A stretch of 64,000 bases of DNA from Candidatus Peribacteria bacterium. GTDB lineage: Bacteria; Patescibacteriota; Gracilibacteria; UBA1369; UBA12463. Below are positions 40,669-49,036 of the stretch, in pieces; positions within the stretch are counted from its first letter, which is position 1, and every line of letters starts with the position of its first letter. Position numbers and translations under genes: made by a program. The notes under the pieces were generated by a model. That model was not told where the DNA came from, searched no databases, and saw only the letters and a program-made list of their open reading frames with translations. The DNA is taken from positions 1-64,000 of the forward strand of contig CALREA010000002.1 of NCBI GenBank assembly GCA_943355055.1, given 5' to 3'.

Positions 40669-41455
40669 GATAGTATTTGGTAAAAAAATCGAGCTTATTA
40701 TATCGAATACCGAGTGAAATGCCAGCAATTGTCACGATTATACCTACGACGAGGTAGGTAACGTTGAAGTTGAGAATCGTCATTGACTCATCCCCTCGAA
40801 ATAACTCTTCGATGAACCTCATGGTTCCGTAGCTTATGATTGCTACGAGCGTTATATCTCCAGGATGGCGAAATATCTTTTTCTTCAAAAGAATGGTTAG
40901 GCTGACTCCTATGATGATCGCGTAGACGAGTGCATATATTTGCGTTGGATGAATCGGTACCGTGTAGGGGACCGTTGCTGTTTCGAAGATAATTCCCCAT
41001 GGCAGGTCTGTTTCTCGTCCAAAATTCAGTCCTTCCAGCAGGGCGCCAATGTGGCCGAATGGAATGCCTGCGAGAATCGATAATGACAAAATGTCTAGCC
41101 AGCGCCACGTATTTTCTTCGGCCTTTTTTGCTGCTATATAGAGATATATTGTCATTCCGGCTACCACTCCCCAAAATTCAAAGCCTCTGTCCCAAATTCC
41201 GATCATTCGAATAGGAGCATATCGAATCGGGTCGGCAAAAATTTCCTGTATGTTGAGAAGAATGTACATCGCTCGGCCGGTGATGGCGCCCCATATGAGT
41301 GTCGGAAAAAAGTTTTTTACCAAAAATGCCATTTTCAGGCTTTCCTGCTGCGTGAGCTGAATGAGTATAATGCCGCTCGTGAGAAATCCAAGACTTACCA
41401 GCACCCAAATTGAGGATACGAATATAGGGCCGAGTTCAAAGAGAACAGGATACAT
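40643..41455 (-). CDS. lgt: Divergent prolipoprotein diacylglyceryl transferase (Lgt-like)
   Basis: Lgt attaches diacylglycerol to the lipobox cysteine of prolipoproteins. The family is recognised from seven membrane segments, PTLIWGAITGRAMYIL, the FGRETDLPWGI stretch, HPTQIYALVY and the C-terminal YGTMRFIEELFRGD. However, several otherwise conserved positions differ. The usual SFHGG is FEFWG here (His to Trp), and the Lgt signature GRIGNFINGE reads GHIGALLEGL, losing the Arg and both Asn. The late Tyr and Arg (YGTMRF) are kept. It may be a Lgt with changed chemistry or an inactive relative. One lipoprotein candidate is at 55787-56425. It lies in the order trpS, pyrG, PilC-N-like, lgt. Confidence 0.8.
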   Translation of the reverse strand: MYPVLFELGPIFVSSIWVLVSLGFLTSGIILIQLTQQESLKMAFLVKNFFPTLIWGAITGRAMYILLNIQEIFADPIRYAPIRMIGIWDRGFEFWGVVAGMTIYLYIAAKKAEENTWRWLDILSLSILAGIPFGHIGALLEGLNFGRETDLPWGIIFETATVPYTVPIHPTQIYALVYAIIIGVSLTILLKKKIFRHPGDITLVAIISYGTMRFIEELFRGDESMTILNFNVTYLVVGIIVTIAGISLGIRYNKLDFFTKYYHEHRSKSH

Positions 41456-41460
41456 CGGAC

Positions 41461-42843
41461 TTACAGGTTAAAAACAATAAGTACCATTGCGAGTGTGCAG
41501 GTTGGTATGAGTACGAGATTAGCTAGTGCCCGCCTCAGAACAATAATGGATCTCAATTGAAAAAAAGCATGAACGATCAGTAAAATAAGCATCGTGATGA
41601 GGAAATTTTTCGTACCTGATACGCCGAGAGCCTCTATGCTGATTTTTATCGGAAGTTGCCTGGTTGATGTATAGAGGTAGTAGACATGAATACTAAAATA
41701 TATTATGAATAACCAGCCTGTTATAGAGGTGAGTTCGCCGTATAATCTCGCTTTCAGGGTGTCCTGTTCCGCCAACTGAACTTCCTTGGCTAATTGGTGT
41801 TCGGTATTTGAGAGCTCCAGTTTCAGCTCGGCTTTTTGCTCTTTAAGTGCACGTAAACTTTCCTTGATTTCATTTCTTCCTTCTATCGTATTTTCTTTAA
41901 TGTACATTTTATAATAATCCCAAATTTGCTTGTTAACACCTCTTATTTTATCTTTGATGTTTGTAATTTCCTGGGGTTCGGTAATAACACCCGCTACGAA
42001 GGACAAAATTTTCCCCACTGTTTTTTCCCACGCGGCCGGTGATTCGTTGGAGTCTATGTGTTTGTCCAACCATTCATGTATGGTATTTAATGTATCCTGA
42101 CGAAGAGACACACTCATTTTTTCGCTCTGAATCTGATTGAGCAGTTTCTTCATATCTAGTCGCAACGTCTGAATCGACTTGTCTAATGTCAAAAAAATAT
42201 CTTCGTTTTGTATGTATGACAATACATCTTCGGCGAGATGTTTCACGTATTCCAGATTTTTACTGGTTTTTAACCTTGCCAATCTGTCAGTTTTTTTCCC
42301 GATAATGGTTTTTTCTTCGGGTTTTATGTTGTCCTTGAACTCCTCAAGCATTGTCTTTATTTTTTCTAGAATGATATCGATCTGTTTTGTAATGAACGCC
42401 GTCATTTCTGCTTCATTTATCATTCCCTGATCGACTCCTTTTGCTGTTTCAGTTTTGTGTTGTTCGGTTTTCATTTGGGCATACAGATCTACGACGCCTC
42501 GTTTTTTCTCTTCATCTTTGGCGTCCGGAGAAAGTGTTGATAGGTATAGATATTCAACAGCAAAATGATACTCGGAAATGAGTCTTTTGAAGGCTGCATA
42601 TTTGTCTTCCGCTCCGATACTTCCTGCGACCTTTCTTCCGTTTTGATCGACGGCATGAAACTCGAATTTTTGAGATTCACCAATCAGTTCTTTCGCTTTC
42701 TCTTCAGGTATTTCCACAATGTCCAGTACGGGAAAGCCCAACTTGCTCAGATTTTCTTGCGCAAGTTTTTCGCTATCCGCCGAAACAGTGCCGGTGAGTT
42801 TTTGACCCTCCTGATTAATGACGGTATAGCTATATTTTGGCAT
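41461..42843 (-). CDS. Membrane protein with two PilC-N-like segments and a coiled coil
   Basis: The first 45 residues (PKYSYTVINQEGQKLTGTVSADSEKLAQENLSKLGFPVLDI) look like the start of type IV pilus/type II secretion platform proteins (PilC/GspF). A second copy follows at ~58-98 (FEFHAVDQNGRKVAGSIGAEDKYAAFKRL). The cytoplasmic PilC helices are not recognisable. Instead there are ~230 residues of charged helix with coiled-coil character (KIKTMLEEFKDNIKPEEKTIIG, ESLRALKEQKAELKLELSNTEHQL) and three C-terminal membrane helices. The gene overlaps pyrG by 14 bases and precedes lgt by five. It is not a normal PilC; a scaffold at the membrane is possible. A prepilin peptidase is encoded at 59217-60032. 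Confidence 0.7.
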   Translation of the reverse strand: MPKYSYTVINQEGQKLTGTVSADSEKLAQENLSKLGFPVLDIVEIPEEKAKELIGESQKFEFHAVDQNGRKVAGSIGAEDKYAAFKRLISEYHFAVEYLYLSTLSPDAKDEEKKRGVVDLYAQMKTEQHKTETAKGVDQGMINEAEMTAFITKQIDIILEKIKTMLEEFKDNIKPEEKTIIGKKTDRLARLKTSKNLEYVKHLAEDVLSYIQNEDIFLTLDKSIQTLRLDMKKLLNQIQSEKMSVSLRQDTLNTIHEWLDKHIDSNESPAAWEKTVGKILSFVAGVITEPQEITNIKDKIRGVNKQIWDYYKMYIKENTIEGRNEIKESLRALKEQKAELKLELSNTEHQLAKEVQLAEQDTLKARLYGELTSITGWLFIIYFSIHVYYLYTSTRQLPIKISIEALGVSGTKNFLITMLILLIVHAFFQLRSIIVLRRALANLVLIPTCTLAMVLIVFNL

Positions 42844-44455
42844 GTTTAATAGCGGCGCTTATGAAGGCTGCGAAGAGGGGATGTGGTTTATTTGGTCGCG
42901 AGAGGAACTCAGGATGGAATTGCGACCCGATCATAAACGGATGGTTTTTTAATTCCGCAATTTCTACCAGGTTTTGCTTGATGTTCATTCCCGGAAAGGT
43001 CATCCCTGCGTTTTCCAATTTTTCCTTGAAATCATTATTAAATTCATAACGGTGACGATGTCGTTCCTCTATGGTTGTTTTTTTGTAGGCATCGTAGGTT
43101 TTGGTTCCTTTTGTCAGTTGACATTCATAGGCGCCGAGTCGAAGCGTTCCTCCCTTTTCTCTTTCTTTTGACTGACCGGGAAGGAAGTGGATGATGTGAT
43201 TTTCTTTTCCAATCTTTCCATCCTCATCGAATTCTTCTGAAGTAATTTTTGGATTTTTCAGACAGTGTCGAGCAAATTCAATAGTCATGAGTTGCATTCC
43301 TAGGCACAAACCGAGATAGGGGACATTGTTCGTTCTGGCGTAGCTCGCGCTCATGATTTTTCCCTCCGTTCCTCGAGTTCCGAATCCTCCGGGTACAACG
43401 ATACCATCGACCGATTTCAGGATTTCTTGCGTGTGTTTATCGTTTTTTTCTAAATTTGTCGCATCGATCCAATGCGTCACGAGCTGTCTTTCTTGATGGT
43501 AGCAAGCGATTTTGAGCGATTCGATGACGCTGAGGTAGGCATCTTCCAGCCCGGTATATTTCCCAACTAGTGCAATATTGAGTGGCTTTCTTTCCTTTTT
43601 AATCTTTTCAACTAATTTTTCCCATTCTTTGAGTTTAGGTTTAGTATTCGGAAGATTGAGTTTTTTCTGAATCAAGGCTGAGACGTTCTGTTCTTTGAAT
43701 CGTAAAGGCACTTCGTAAATGGAAGAGAGTGTTGGTGCGGATATGACGGCCTCAAGTGGTACATCGCAGAAGAGTGAAATTTTCTGAAGGAGATCTTTGG
43801 TTATTGGAAGGTCGGCCCGCGCGATGATAATATCTGGCTGAATGCCGATGGCTCGTAGTTCTCGCACAGACGCTTGCGTCGGTTTCGTTTTTAGTTCTTT
43901 TGTGGCTTGTAAATGCGGTAATAGTGTTAGATGAACAAATAATGTGTTCTCACTTCCTAGCTTATGACGCATTTGCCTGATTGCTTCGAGGAATGGTAAT
44001 CCTTCGATATCTCCGACGGTTCCTCCGATTTCGATAATCATAATTTCGGTACCGGAGTCTTTTGCAGCTATTTTGATTCGTTCCTGAATGGCGTTGGTGA
44101 TATGAGGAACGATCTGGATGGTTCCACCGAGGAACTCGCCCTTACGCTCTCTGCCAATGATATCAGCATAGATTTTTCCTGTTGTGACCGATGAGTATTT
44201 CGAGAGATTCTCGTCGATGAAGCGCTCGTAGTGACCTAGGTCTAGATCTGTCTCTGCGCCATCGTTCGTGACGAATACCTCACCATGCTGAAATGGACTC
44301 ATGGTTCCGGGATCGACGTTGAGGTACGGATCAAGTTTCTGCATGAATACCTTGAATCCTGAAGCCTTCAGTAGGGTACCGATAGAAGAGGCGGCAATAC
44401 CCTTCCCGAGGGAAGAACATACGCCACCTGTGACAAATATGTATTTCGTCTGCAT
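42830..44455 (-). CDS. pyrG: CTP synthase
   Basis: Converts UTP to CTP with glutamine as nitrogen donor. The synthase domain starts with IFVTGGVCSSLGKGIAASSIG and has KLDPYLNVDPGTMSPFQHGEVFVTNDGAETDLDLGHYERF. The C-terminal class I glutaminase has the nucleophile Cys in PYLGLCLGMQLMTIEFA and the His-Glu pair in QFHPEFLSRP. Length of 541 is standard. It is followed by the PilC-N-like gene with an overlap of 14 bases; trpS lies 23 bases upstream. Confidence 0.98.
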   Translation of the reverse strand: MQTKYIFVTGGVCSSLGKGIAASSIGTLLKASGFKVFMQKLDPYLNVDPGTMSPFQHGEVFVTNDGAETDLDLGHYERFIDENLSKYSSVTTGKIYADIIGRERKGEFLGGTIQIVPHITNAIQERIKIAAKDSGTEIMIIEIGGTVGDIEGLPFLEAIRQMRHKLGSENTLFVHLTLLPHLQATKELKTKPTQASVRELRAIGIQPDIIIARADLPITKDLLQKISLFCDVPLEAVISAPTLSSIYEVPLRFKEQNVSALIQKKLNLPNTKPKLKEWEKLVEKIKKERKPLNIALVGKYTGLEDAYLSVIESLKIACYHQERQLVTHWIDATNLEKNDKHTQEILKSVDGIVVPGGFGTRGTEGKIMSASYARTNNVPYLGLCLGMQLMTIEFARHCLKNPKITSEEFDEDGKIGKENHIIHFLPGQSKEREKGGTLRLGAYECQLTKGTKTYDAYKKTTIEERHRHRYEFNNDFKEKLENAGMTFPGMNIKQNLVEIAELKNHPFMIGSQFHPEFLSRPNKPHPLFAAFISAAIKHAKI

Positions 44456-44478
44456 AAATTAATTAAAGAAAAGAAGCA

Positions 44479-45459
44479 CTATCCTCGTGTGCCGATCTTT
44501 TTTCGGACCTCGTCGAGGGTCTCACTTGCGACCTTTTTTGCTCGACTTGCTCCTTCTTGGAGCACACTGTTAACATAGCTTAGATTGCCCTCAAGTTCAA
44601 TTCTTTTTTTCCTTGCTGGAGCGAATATTTCGAGGATCTTGGCGAGGAGTATTTTCTTGGCTTCCCCATAGCCAAAACAACCTTTTTTGTATTTGCTTTC
44701 GAGGTCTGCAATTTCGTCTTTATTTGCGAGGAGTTTGTAGAGCGTAAAGACGTGGCATTTTGATGGATCTTTTGGATCCTCTACGGGCGTGGAGTCCGTA
44801 ACAATTCCCATAACCTGTTTTTTGAGTATCGCTTCAGGCGCGAAAATATCAATCGTATTTCCGTAGCTCTTGCTCATTTTCTGACCATCTGTTCCGGGAA
44901 CCACGGCGACATCTTCTTTGATGAAGTCTTCCGGAAGAGTGAGCGTATTACCGAAATGTGAGTTGAAGGAGGTTGCAATATCTCGAGTAATTTCTACGTG
45001 CTGTTTTTGATCTTTTCCTACGGGCACTAGATTTGGCTTGTATATCAAAATATCTGCTGCCATGAGCGCTGGATAGGTGAATAATCCCACTGTTTTTTCT
45101 TTCTTGTTTTTCTCTACGGCATCCTTCCACGCATGTGCACGCTCGAGAAGTCCAAACGGCGTTACACAGCTCAGGATCCATGCTAACTCGCAGTGTTCCG
45201 CGATGTCGCTTTGTTTGAAGAATATGGCTTTCTTCGGATCGAGTCCGAGTGAGAGATAGGTGAGAGCTACGTCGAGCGTTAAGCCTTTTAGTTTTTTTGC
45301 ATCACGAACCGTCGTAAGCGCATGGAGATCTGCGATAAAAATGAAACACTCGAAATCAGGGTTGTCCTGCATTTCAATATGCTGCTTGATGGCCCCGAGA
45401 TAGTTTCCTAGATGAATGGCTCCTGTTGGCTGTACCCCTGAAAGAACGCGTTTTTTCAT
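44479..45459 (-). CDS. trpS: Tryptophanyl-tRNA synthetase
   Basis: Class I enzyme that charges tRNA-Trp. It begins with RVLSGVQPTGAIHLGNYLGAIK, where HLGN is the HIGH equivalent, and has FIADLHALT, the Trp-site region TYPALMAADILIYKPNLVPVGKDQKQHVEITRDIA and an intact KMSKS (GTDGQKMSKSYGNTI). Length of 326 is normal. It seems to head the minus-strand run trpS-pyrG-PilC-N-like-lgt-139-aa. Confidence 0.97.
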   Translation of the reverse strand: MKKRVLSGVQPTGAIHLGNYLGAIKQHIEMQDNPDFECFIFIADLHALTTVRDAKKLKGLTLDVALTYLSLGLDPKKAIFFKQSDIAEHCELAWILSCVTPFGLLERAHAWKDAVEKNKKEKTVGLFTYPALMAADILIYKPNLVPVGKDQKQHVEITRDIATSFNSHFGNTLTLPEDFIKEDVAVVPGTDGQKMSKSYGNTIDIFAPEAILKKQVMGIVTDSTPVEDPKDPSKCHVFTLYKLLANKDEIADLESKYKKGCFGYGEAKKILLAKILEIFAPARKKRIELEGNLSYVNSVLQEGASRAKKVASETLDEVRKKIGTRG

Positions 45460-45690
45460 GTTGTGAGTGTAATGGATTTTGGCCGCATTGTCGAGAGGGG
45501 ATATTCGGTGCTTTTTATTTTCCCTGAAATTTATGGTTTGTTTCGTTTATGTATCGGTGTTTTGCGAAATGGTGAGTAAATCATCACCTATAAAATGTTG
45601 CTGCATTTTGTCGTTAGAAAGTTTCTATGATGTATAGAATTTATGGCTTATTTAAGCTACTATTTTCTATATTACATAATCAATAATTCT

Positions 45691-46584
45691 ATGGAAAAAC
45701 ATATTCAAGATTTGCATTTTAGATTCCGGATGTATGGAAAAAATGCCCGCGAATGGACACGCAAGTGCGCCCTGCTGCTTCCGGAGATTGTTCGCGAGCG
45801 AGTATGGGAGAAAAAGGGATTTGATTCGGTGTATATGTATGCTCGTGTGCTGGCGGGTATGGGGAATAACGCCGTTAATGATGCTCTGCGCATTTTGCAT
45901 AGCATAGAAAACATGCCAGCGTTACAAAAAGTTGTTGAGGCGAAAGGTCTCAATGCGGTGAGGCCTGTTGTAGCCATTGCTACATCGGAAACGGAATTAT
46001 TTTGGGCGGGAAAAGCGATGGAAATGAGTAAACATACGCTTGAATTGTATGTTAAAGAGCAACATGATTCCCGTACCGGTACGGAAAATACCATCGAATT
46101 TCCTGAACAAAAAGCCATCACAAAAAAGATAATCGCCCTTGATGTTGATCCGGAAGTCGCATCGGAATTGGAGAAATTAAAAGGAAAAGATGGAGATTGG
46201 AATACCCTTATGAAAGAACTCCTCGAGATGCGGGAAAAAATGTTGGCTCAAGAAAAACCGGAAGAAAAAGTCACCGAGTCGAGGCATATCCCAGCTGCTA
46301 TTGAGAGATATGTCATTGAAAGGGCGAGAGGTACATGCGAGTTGCGAACATGCACAAAAAAGTACGCCATCTTGCATCATATCCAACGATTTGCGTTAGA
46401 AAAAACGCATGATCCGAGTCGAATCATCGCCTTGTGCAAGCCACATGAACGGATGGTGCATTTGGGACTTATTGAGGATGAACATATTCAGCCGAGAGAT
46501 TGGAGCATCGCAAAAGAGCCAAATAAAAATGATCCGAAGTATGCCATTGATCAGATGGTGCAGAAATATAGGAAACCAATATAG
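45691..46584 (+). CDS. HNH endonuclease-domain protein, copy 2
   Basis: Paralogue of the gene at 3788-4645. The N-terminal part shares ALLLPEIVRERVWEKKGFDSVYMYARVLAGM with the corresponding LLPEIERRKLYVQKGYRDVYEFGKRLAGL of copy 1. The middle is Glu/Lys-rich. The HNH end reads RGTCELRTC, YAILHHIQRF, KTHDPSRIIALCKPHERMVHLG. Here the last HH pair of copy 1 is HE. The ATG at 45691 (not 45643) matches the start of homology and removes a hydrophobic leader. It is monocistronic, 230 bases from trpS, with a long AT-rich leader. The role is unknown; a dispersed family of lone HNH genes suggests mobility or domestication. Confidence 0.85.
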   Translation: MEKHIQDLHFRFRMYGKNAREWTRKCALLLPEIVRERVWEKKGFDSVYMYARVLAGMGNNAVNDALRILHSIENMPALQKVVEAKGLNAVRPVVAIATSETELFWAGKAMEMSKHTLELYVKEQHDSRTGTENTIEFPEQKAITKKIIALDVDPEVASELEKLKGKDGDWNTLMKELLEMREKMLAQEKPEEKVTESRHIPAAIERYVIERARGTCELRTCTKKYAILHHIQRFALEKTHDPSRIIALCKPHERMVHLGLIEDEHIQPRDWSIAKEPNKNDPKYAIDQMVQKYRKPI

Positions 46585-46662
46585 CTACTATCCCCTCACG
46601 TGAGATATGATTCTCATAGAGCGACGATATAGCACCTAGAGCTTTCGCTAGTTCCTAAATCC

Positions 46663-48516
46663 CTATGACAAATACGGTGAGTCGAAATCCAGAATGATAT
46701 CCGGCATTTTCTTGATCGTGTCGATGTCTTCGACTGATTCTGCGCCACGGATAATTAAATAGTGCTTCGCGATGTGCCCCATCATCTTCACGGCGTGTTG
46801 GATCTTGAGATGAGGACGCGTGCTTGCGAGATATTGCATCGTTTGGTCGAGCGTTTCTTTGATGCGATCTTTCTTGAAACTGGTGAGGAAGATAATGCGG
46901 CTCCATGGCGGATAGTTGAATATTTTGCGGCTGGCCAGTTCGCCGTCGTACCACTCTTGGAGCGTGTTATTGGCGTATGATTTGAGAAGGGGAGTTTCGG
47001 GGAGGTAACTCTGAATAATGAAGAGTCCCCGGGCCTTGAGATGCGTGTGCATTTCCTGGAGTTGGTGAAGGGTTTTTTCAGCGGATTGAAAGTTGGGAAT
47101 AATAAGCGAGGTATCGATATTGAGGGCGCACACCACGGGAACTTGTGGCACTGGGGCGAGACTGTAGAGGAGCTGAGAGGTAATTAAGATATCAATTTTT
47201 TTATCAGAAAAATCTTTGAGAATTTTCTTCTGTTCTTTTGGCGTCGTAAAAGTATCCGAGGAGTACCGCATGATGTTTGCTTCGGGTAGCGCTTTTTGCA
47301 GAACGGATTCAATTTTTTCCTGTCCGGTTCCTACCGCTTTCAGGTCTAGCCCACCGCACTTAGGGCAGGCGATGAGCATATCTCTGGCTCGGTCCCCGGC
47401 AATGCACTGGAGGATATCATGGCCACTGCGCTGTTGCTTCACGACCAGATTTCTTTCACAGACGTCGCATTTCGGGATGTATCCGCAGTCTTTGCAGAGG
47501 AGACAGTTTGCACTTCCTTTTTTATTGAGAAAAAGAATTGCTTGGGATTCGTGATGCATGGTTGCCTGAAGTACCTCGAGGAGGTCTTCGCTAACAGGAG
47601 AGTAATTGTGTTTTTTGCGCTCATCTCGCATGTCGACCCACTTGATTGAGGTGTCCGCTCGTCGTTGCGGTGTCGGCATGGTGATGTTTTTCTGGACCGC
47701 GAATTGATGCCATGCCGCTAGGGAAATAGATGTACTTATGTGGGTGAGATTGGCTCCGGCTTGCTGGGAAATGTATCCAGCCAGTTCTCTCGTATGAAAC
47801 TTCGGACGTTGATCTTCTTTGTGGCCGATGTCGTGCTCGTTGATAATGATGATATTTCTCAGATTTCTTACAGGTGCGTAGAGTGCGCTTCTAGATCCGA
47901 TAATGATGGAATATTTTTCCTCGAAAATATCTTTCCAGATGATCGCCTTTTTCTTTGGAGTTGTTGCTTTCGACAGATTAATCGTATTGAATTCTTTCTC
48001 AATTTCCTTAATCCAAAACGGTTCGATGCTAATGGCTGGAGTGACAATTATCGTCTGTCCTGTCGCATGTTTTTGAAGTTGTGCCTTCAGTGAAAGAAGA
48101 ATCGTTTCGCGATCCTGCGCGAGGAGGTATGTCGTTGTACTTTTTTCTTTTTTCTGTTTTGTATCTTTTTTTTTGCTATCCTCTAATATAATTTTCTCTT
48201 CTACTATTTGCTCCGGAATCATTTGCCTCGCAATTTTCCACTGTGGGGCGAGATATTCCTGTGAAAGCCAATTGAGCGTATCCATTTGCCAGTCGTTCAA
48301 AATGCACGGATGGACGATCCGAGTAATTGGTTTGATTTTTCCTTTTGTAATTCCAACATCGGTTTTCTCTAGGAAGATGCCCTTGATGGTATTGTTCCTC
48401 AGGGGAGCCTCAACGAGTGCGCCCACCTCAATATTTTCCATTTCTTGAGGAATATCGTAGGTAAGTGTGTCGGTGTTCAGACCGGTCTTTTGGAAGAGGA
48501 GTACGCGTGCAAACAT
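46663..48516 (-). CDS. priA: PriA-like primosomal protein without helicase motifs
   Basis: Overall architecture is that of PriA (N-terminal DNA-binding domain, helicase lobes, zinc cluster, C-terminal domain), used to restart stalled forks. The ATPase motifs are gone. The Walker A segment GxTGSGKTE corresponds to LAQDRETILLS; DEEH to INEHDIGHKEDQRPKFHTREL; motif V to TSQLLYSLAPVP; motif VI QVAGRAGR to EMHTHLKARG. The zinc part keeps CLLCKDCGYIPKCDVC and CPKCGG, but the CHYCG-like pair has one Cys (LQCIAG). Late landmarks such as RKIFNYPPWSR are kept. I use the ATG at 48516, since FARVLLFQKTGLNTDTLTYDIP is the normal PriA start; the track start at 48681 would run through the divergent promoter. 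Confidence 0.85.
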   Translation of the reverse strand: MFARVLLFQKTGLNTDTLTYDIPQEMENIEVGALVEAPLRNNTIKGIFLEKTDVGITKGKIKPITRIVHPCILNDWQMDTLNWLSQEYLAPQWKIARQMIPEQIVEEKIILEDSKKKDTKQKKEKSTTTYLLAQDRETILLSLKAQLQKHATGQTIIVTPAISIEPFWIKEIEKEFNTINLSKATTPKKKAIIWKDIFEEKYSIIIGSRSALYAPVRNLRNIIIINEHDIGHKEDQRPKFHTRELAGYISQQAGANLTHISTSISLAAWHQFAVQKNITMPTPQRRADTSIKWVDMRDERKKHNYSPVSEDLLEVLQATMHHESQAILFLNKKGSANCLLCKDCGYIPKCDVCERNLVVKQQRSGHDILQCIAGDRARDMLIACPKCGGLDLKAVGTGQEKIESVLQKALPEANIMRYSSDTFTTPKEQKKILKDFSDKKIDILITSQLLYSLAPVPQVPVVCALNIDTSLIIPNFQSAEKTLHQLQEMHTHLKARGLFIIQSYLPETPLLKSYANNTLQEWYDGELASRKIFNYPPWSRIIFLTSFKKDRIKETLDQTMQYLASTRPHLKIQHAVKMMGHIAKHYLIIRGAESVEDIDTIKKMPDIILDFDSPYLS

Positions 48517-48553
48517 GTCTGAATTGTAACGTAACATGCCCTTTTTCTTTCTA

Positions 48554-48581
48554 TTGACATCGCTATCTATCATGGTAAAAT
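48554..48581 (+). promoter_or_regulatory. Promoter of the 143-aa gene
   Basis: TTGACA, 16 bases, TAAAAT, with TGG immediately before the -10 (extended -10). Transcription would begin near 48588, 16 bases before the ATG at 48604. Confidence 0.65.
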
Positions 48582-48603
48582 CATATCCTTTCTTATACTT
48601 TTT

Positions 48604-49035
48604 ATGACCATGATCGCTTCTCAGCTTTGTAAATACTATCTTGACGGCAATGATGAAGCTGCATTTGAGGTACTGGAGCATGCCGGACCGGATAGCCTGA
48701 GGCAGTTTCTTGGTTTTAGTGGCACGGCACAGGAGTGGATACAGCTTTATGAAACTCTTTTGAATGAATATGGCTTTTTGGAAAAACTTTGTCGTAAATA
48801 TCAGCCTTTTATGTCTGAATTAATTTTCGAGAGGGGAGTTGGAACGTTTCGTGAGATATTTCAGATTGAGGATCGTGCGTTTGATTCCGTGGTTGCTCGC
48901 GTATGGGAATCACTTCTGGATGCTCGTCTGGAGGTAACTATGAAGGGAGTATATAGCGGTCGTAGAAAAACTCATTTTGGAACTTTTTTTGTTGGGCTGA
49001 GAAGTATCCTTCGCGGAGAGTTAGGAGAAATCTAG
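48604..49035 (+). CDS. Small soluble protein of unknown function (143 aa)
   Basis: No family recognised. It is soluble and probably helical, with several aromatic residues (EWIQLYETLLNEYGFLEKLCRKY, FERGVGTFREIFQIEDRAF) and a basic, Gly/Arg-containing C-terminal part (YSGRRKTHFGTFFVGLRSILRG). It has a good promoter of its own and is monocistronic, divergent from priA and convergent with the EamA gene (one base between stops). A small regulator is conceivable but unsupported. Confidence 0.7.
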   Translation: MTMIASQLCKYYLDGNDEAAFEVLEHAGPDSLRQFLGFSGTAQEWIQLYETLLNEYGFLEKLCRKYQPFMSELIFERGVGTFREIFQIEDRAFDSVVARVWESLLDARLEVTMKGVYSGRRKTHFGTFFVGLRSILRGELGEI

Positions 49036-49036
49036 T

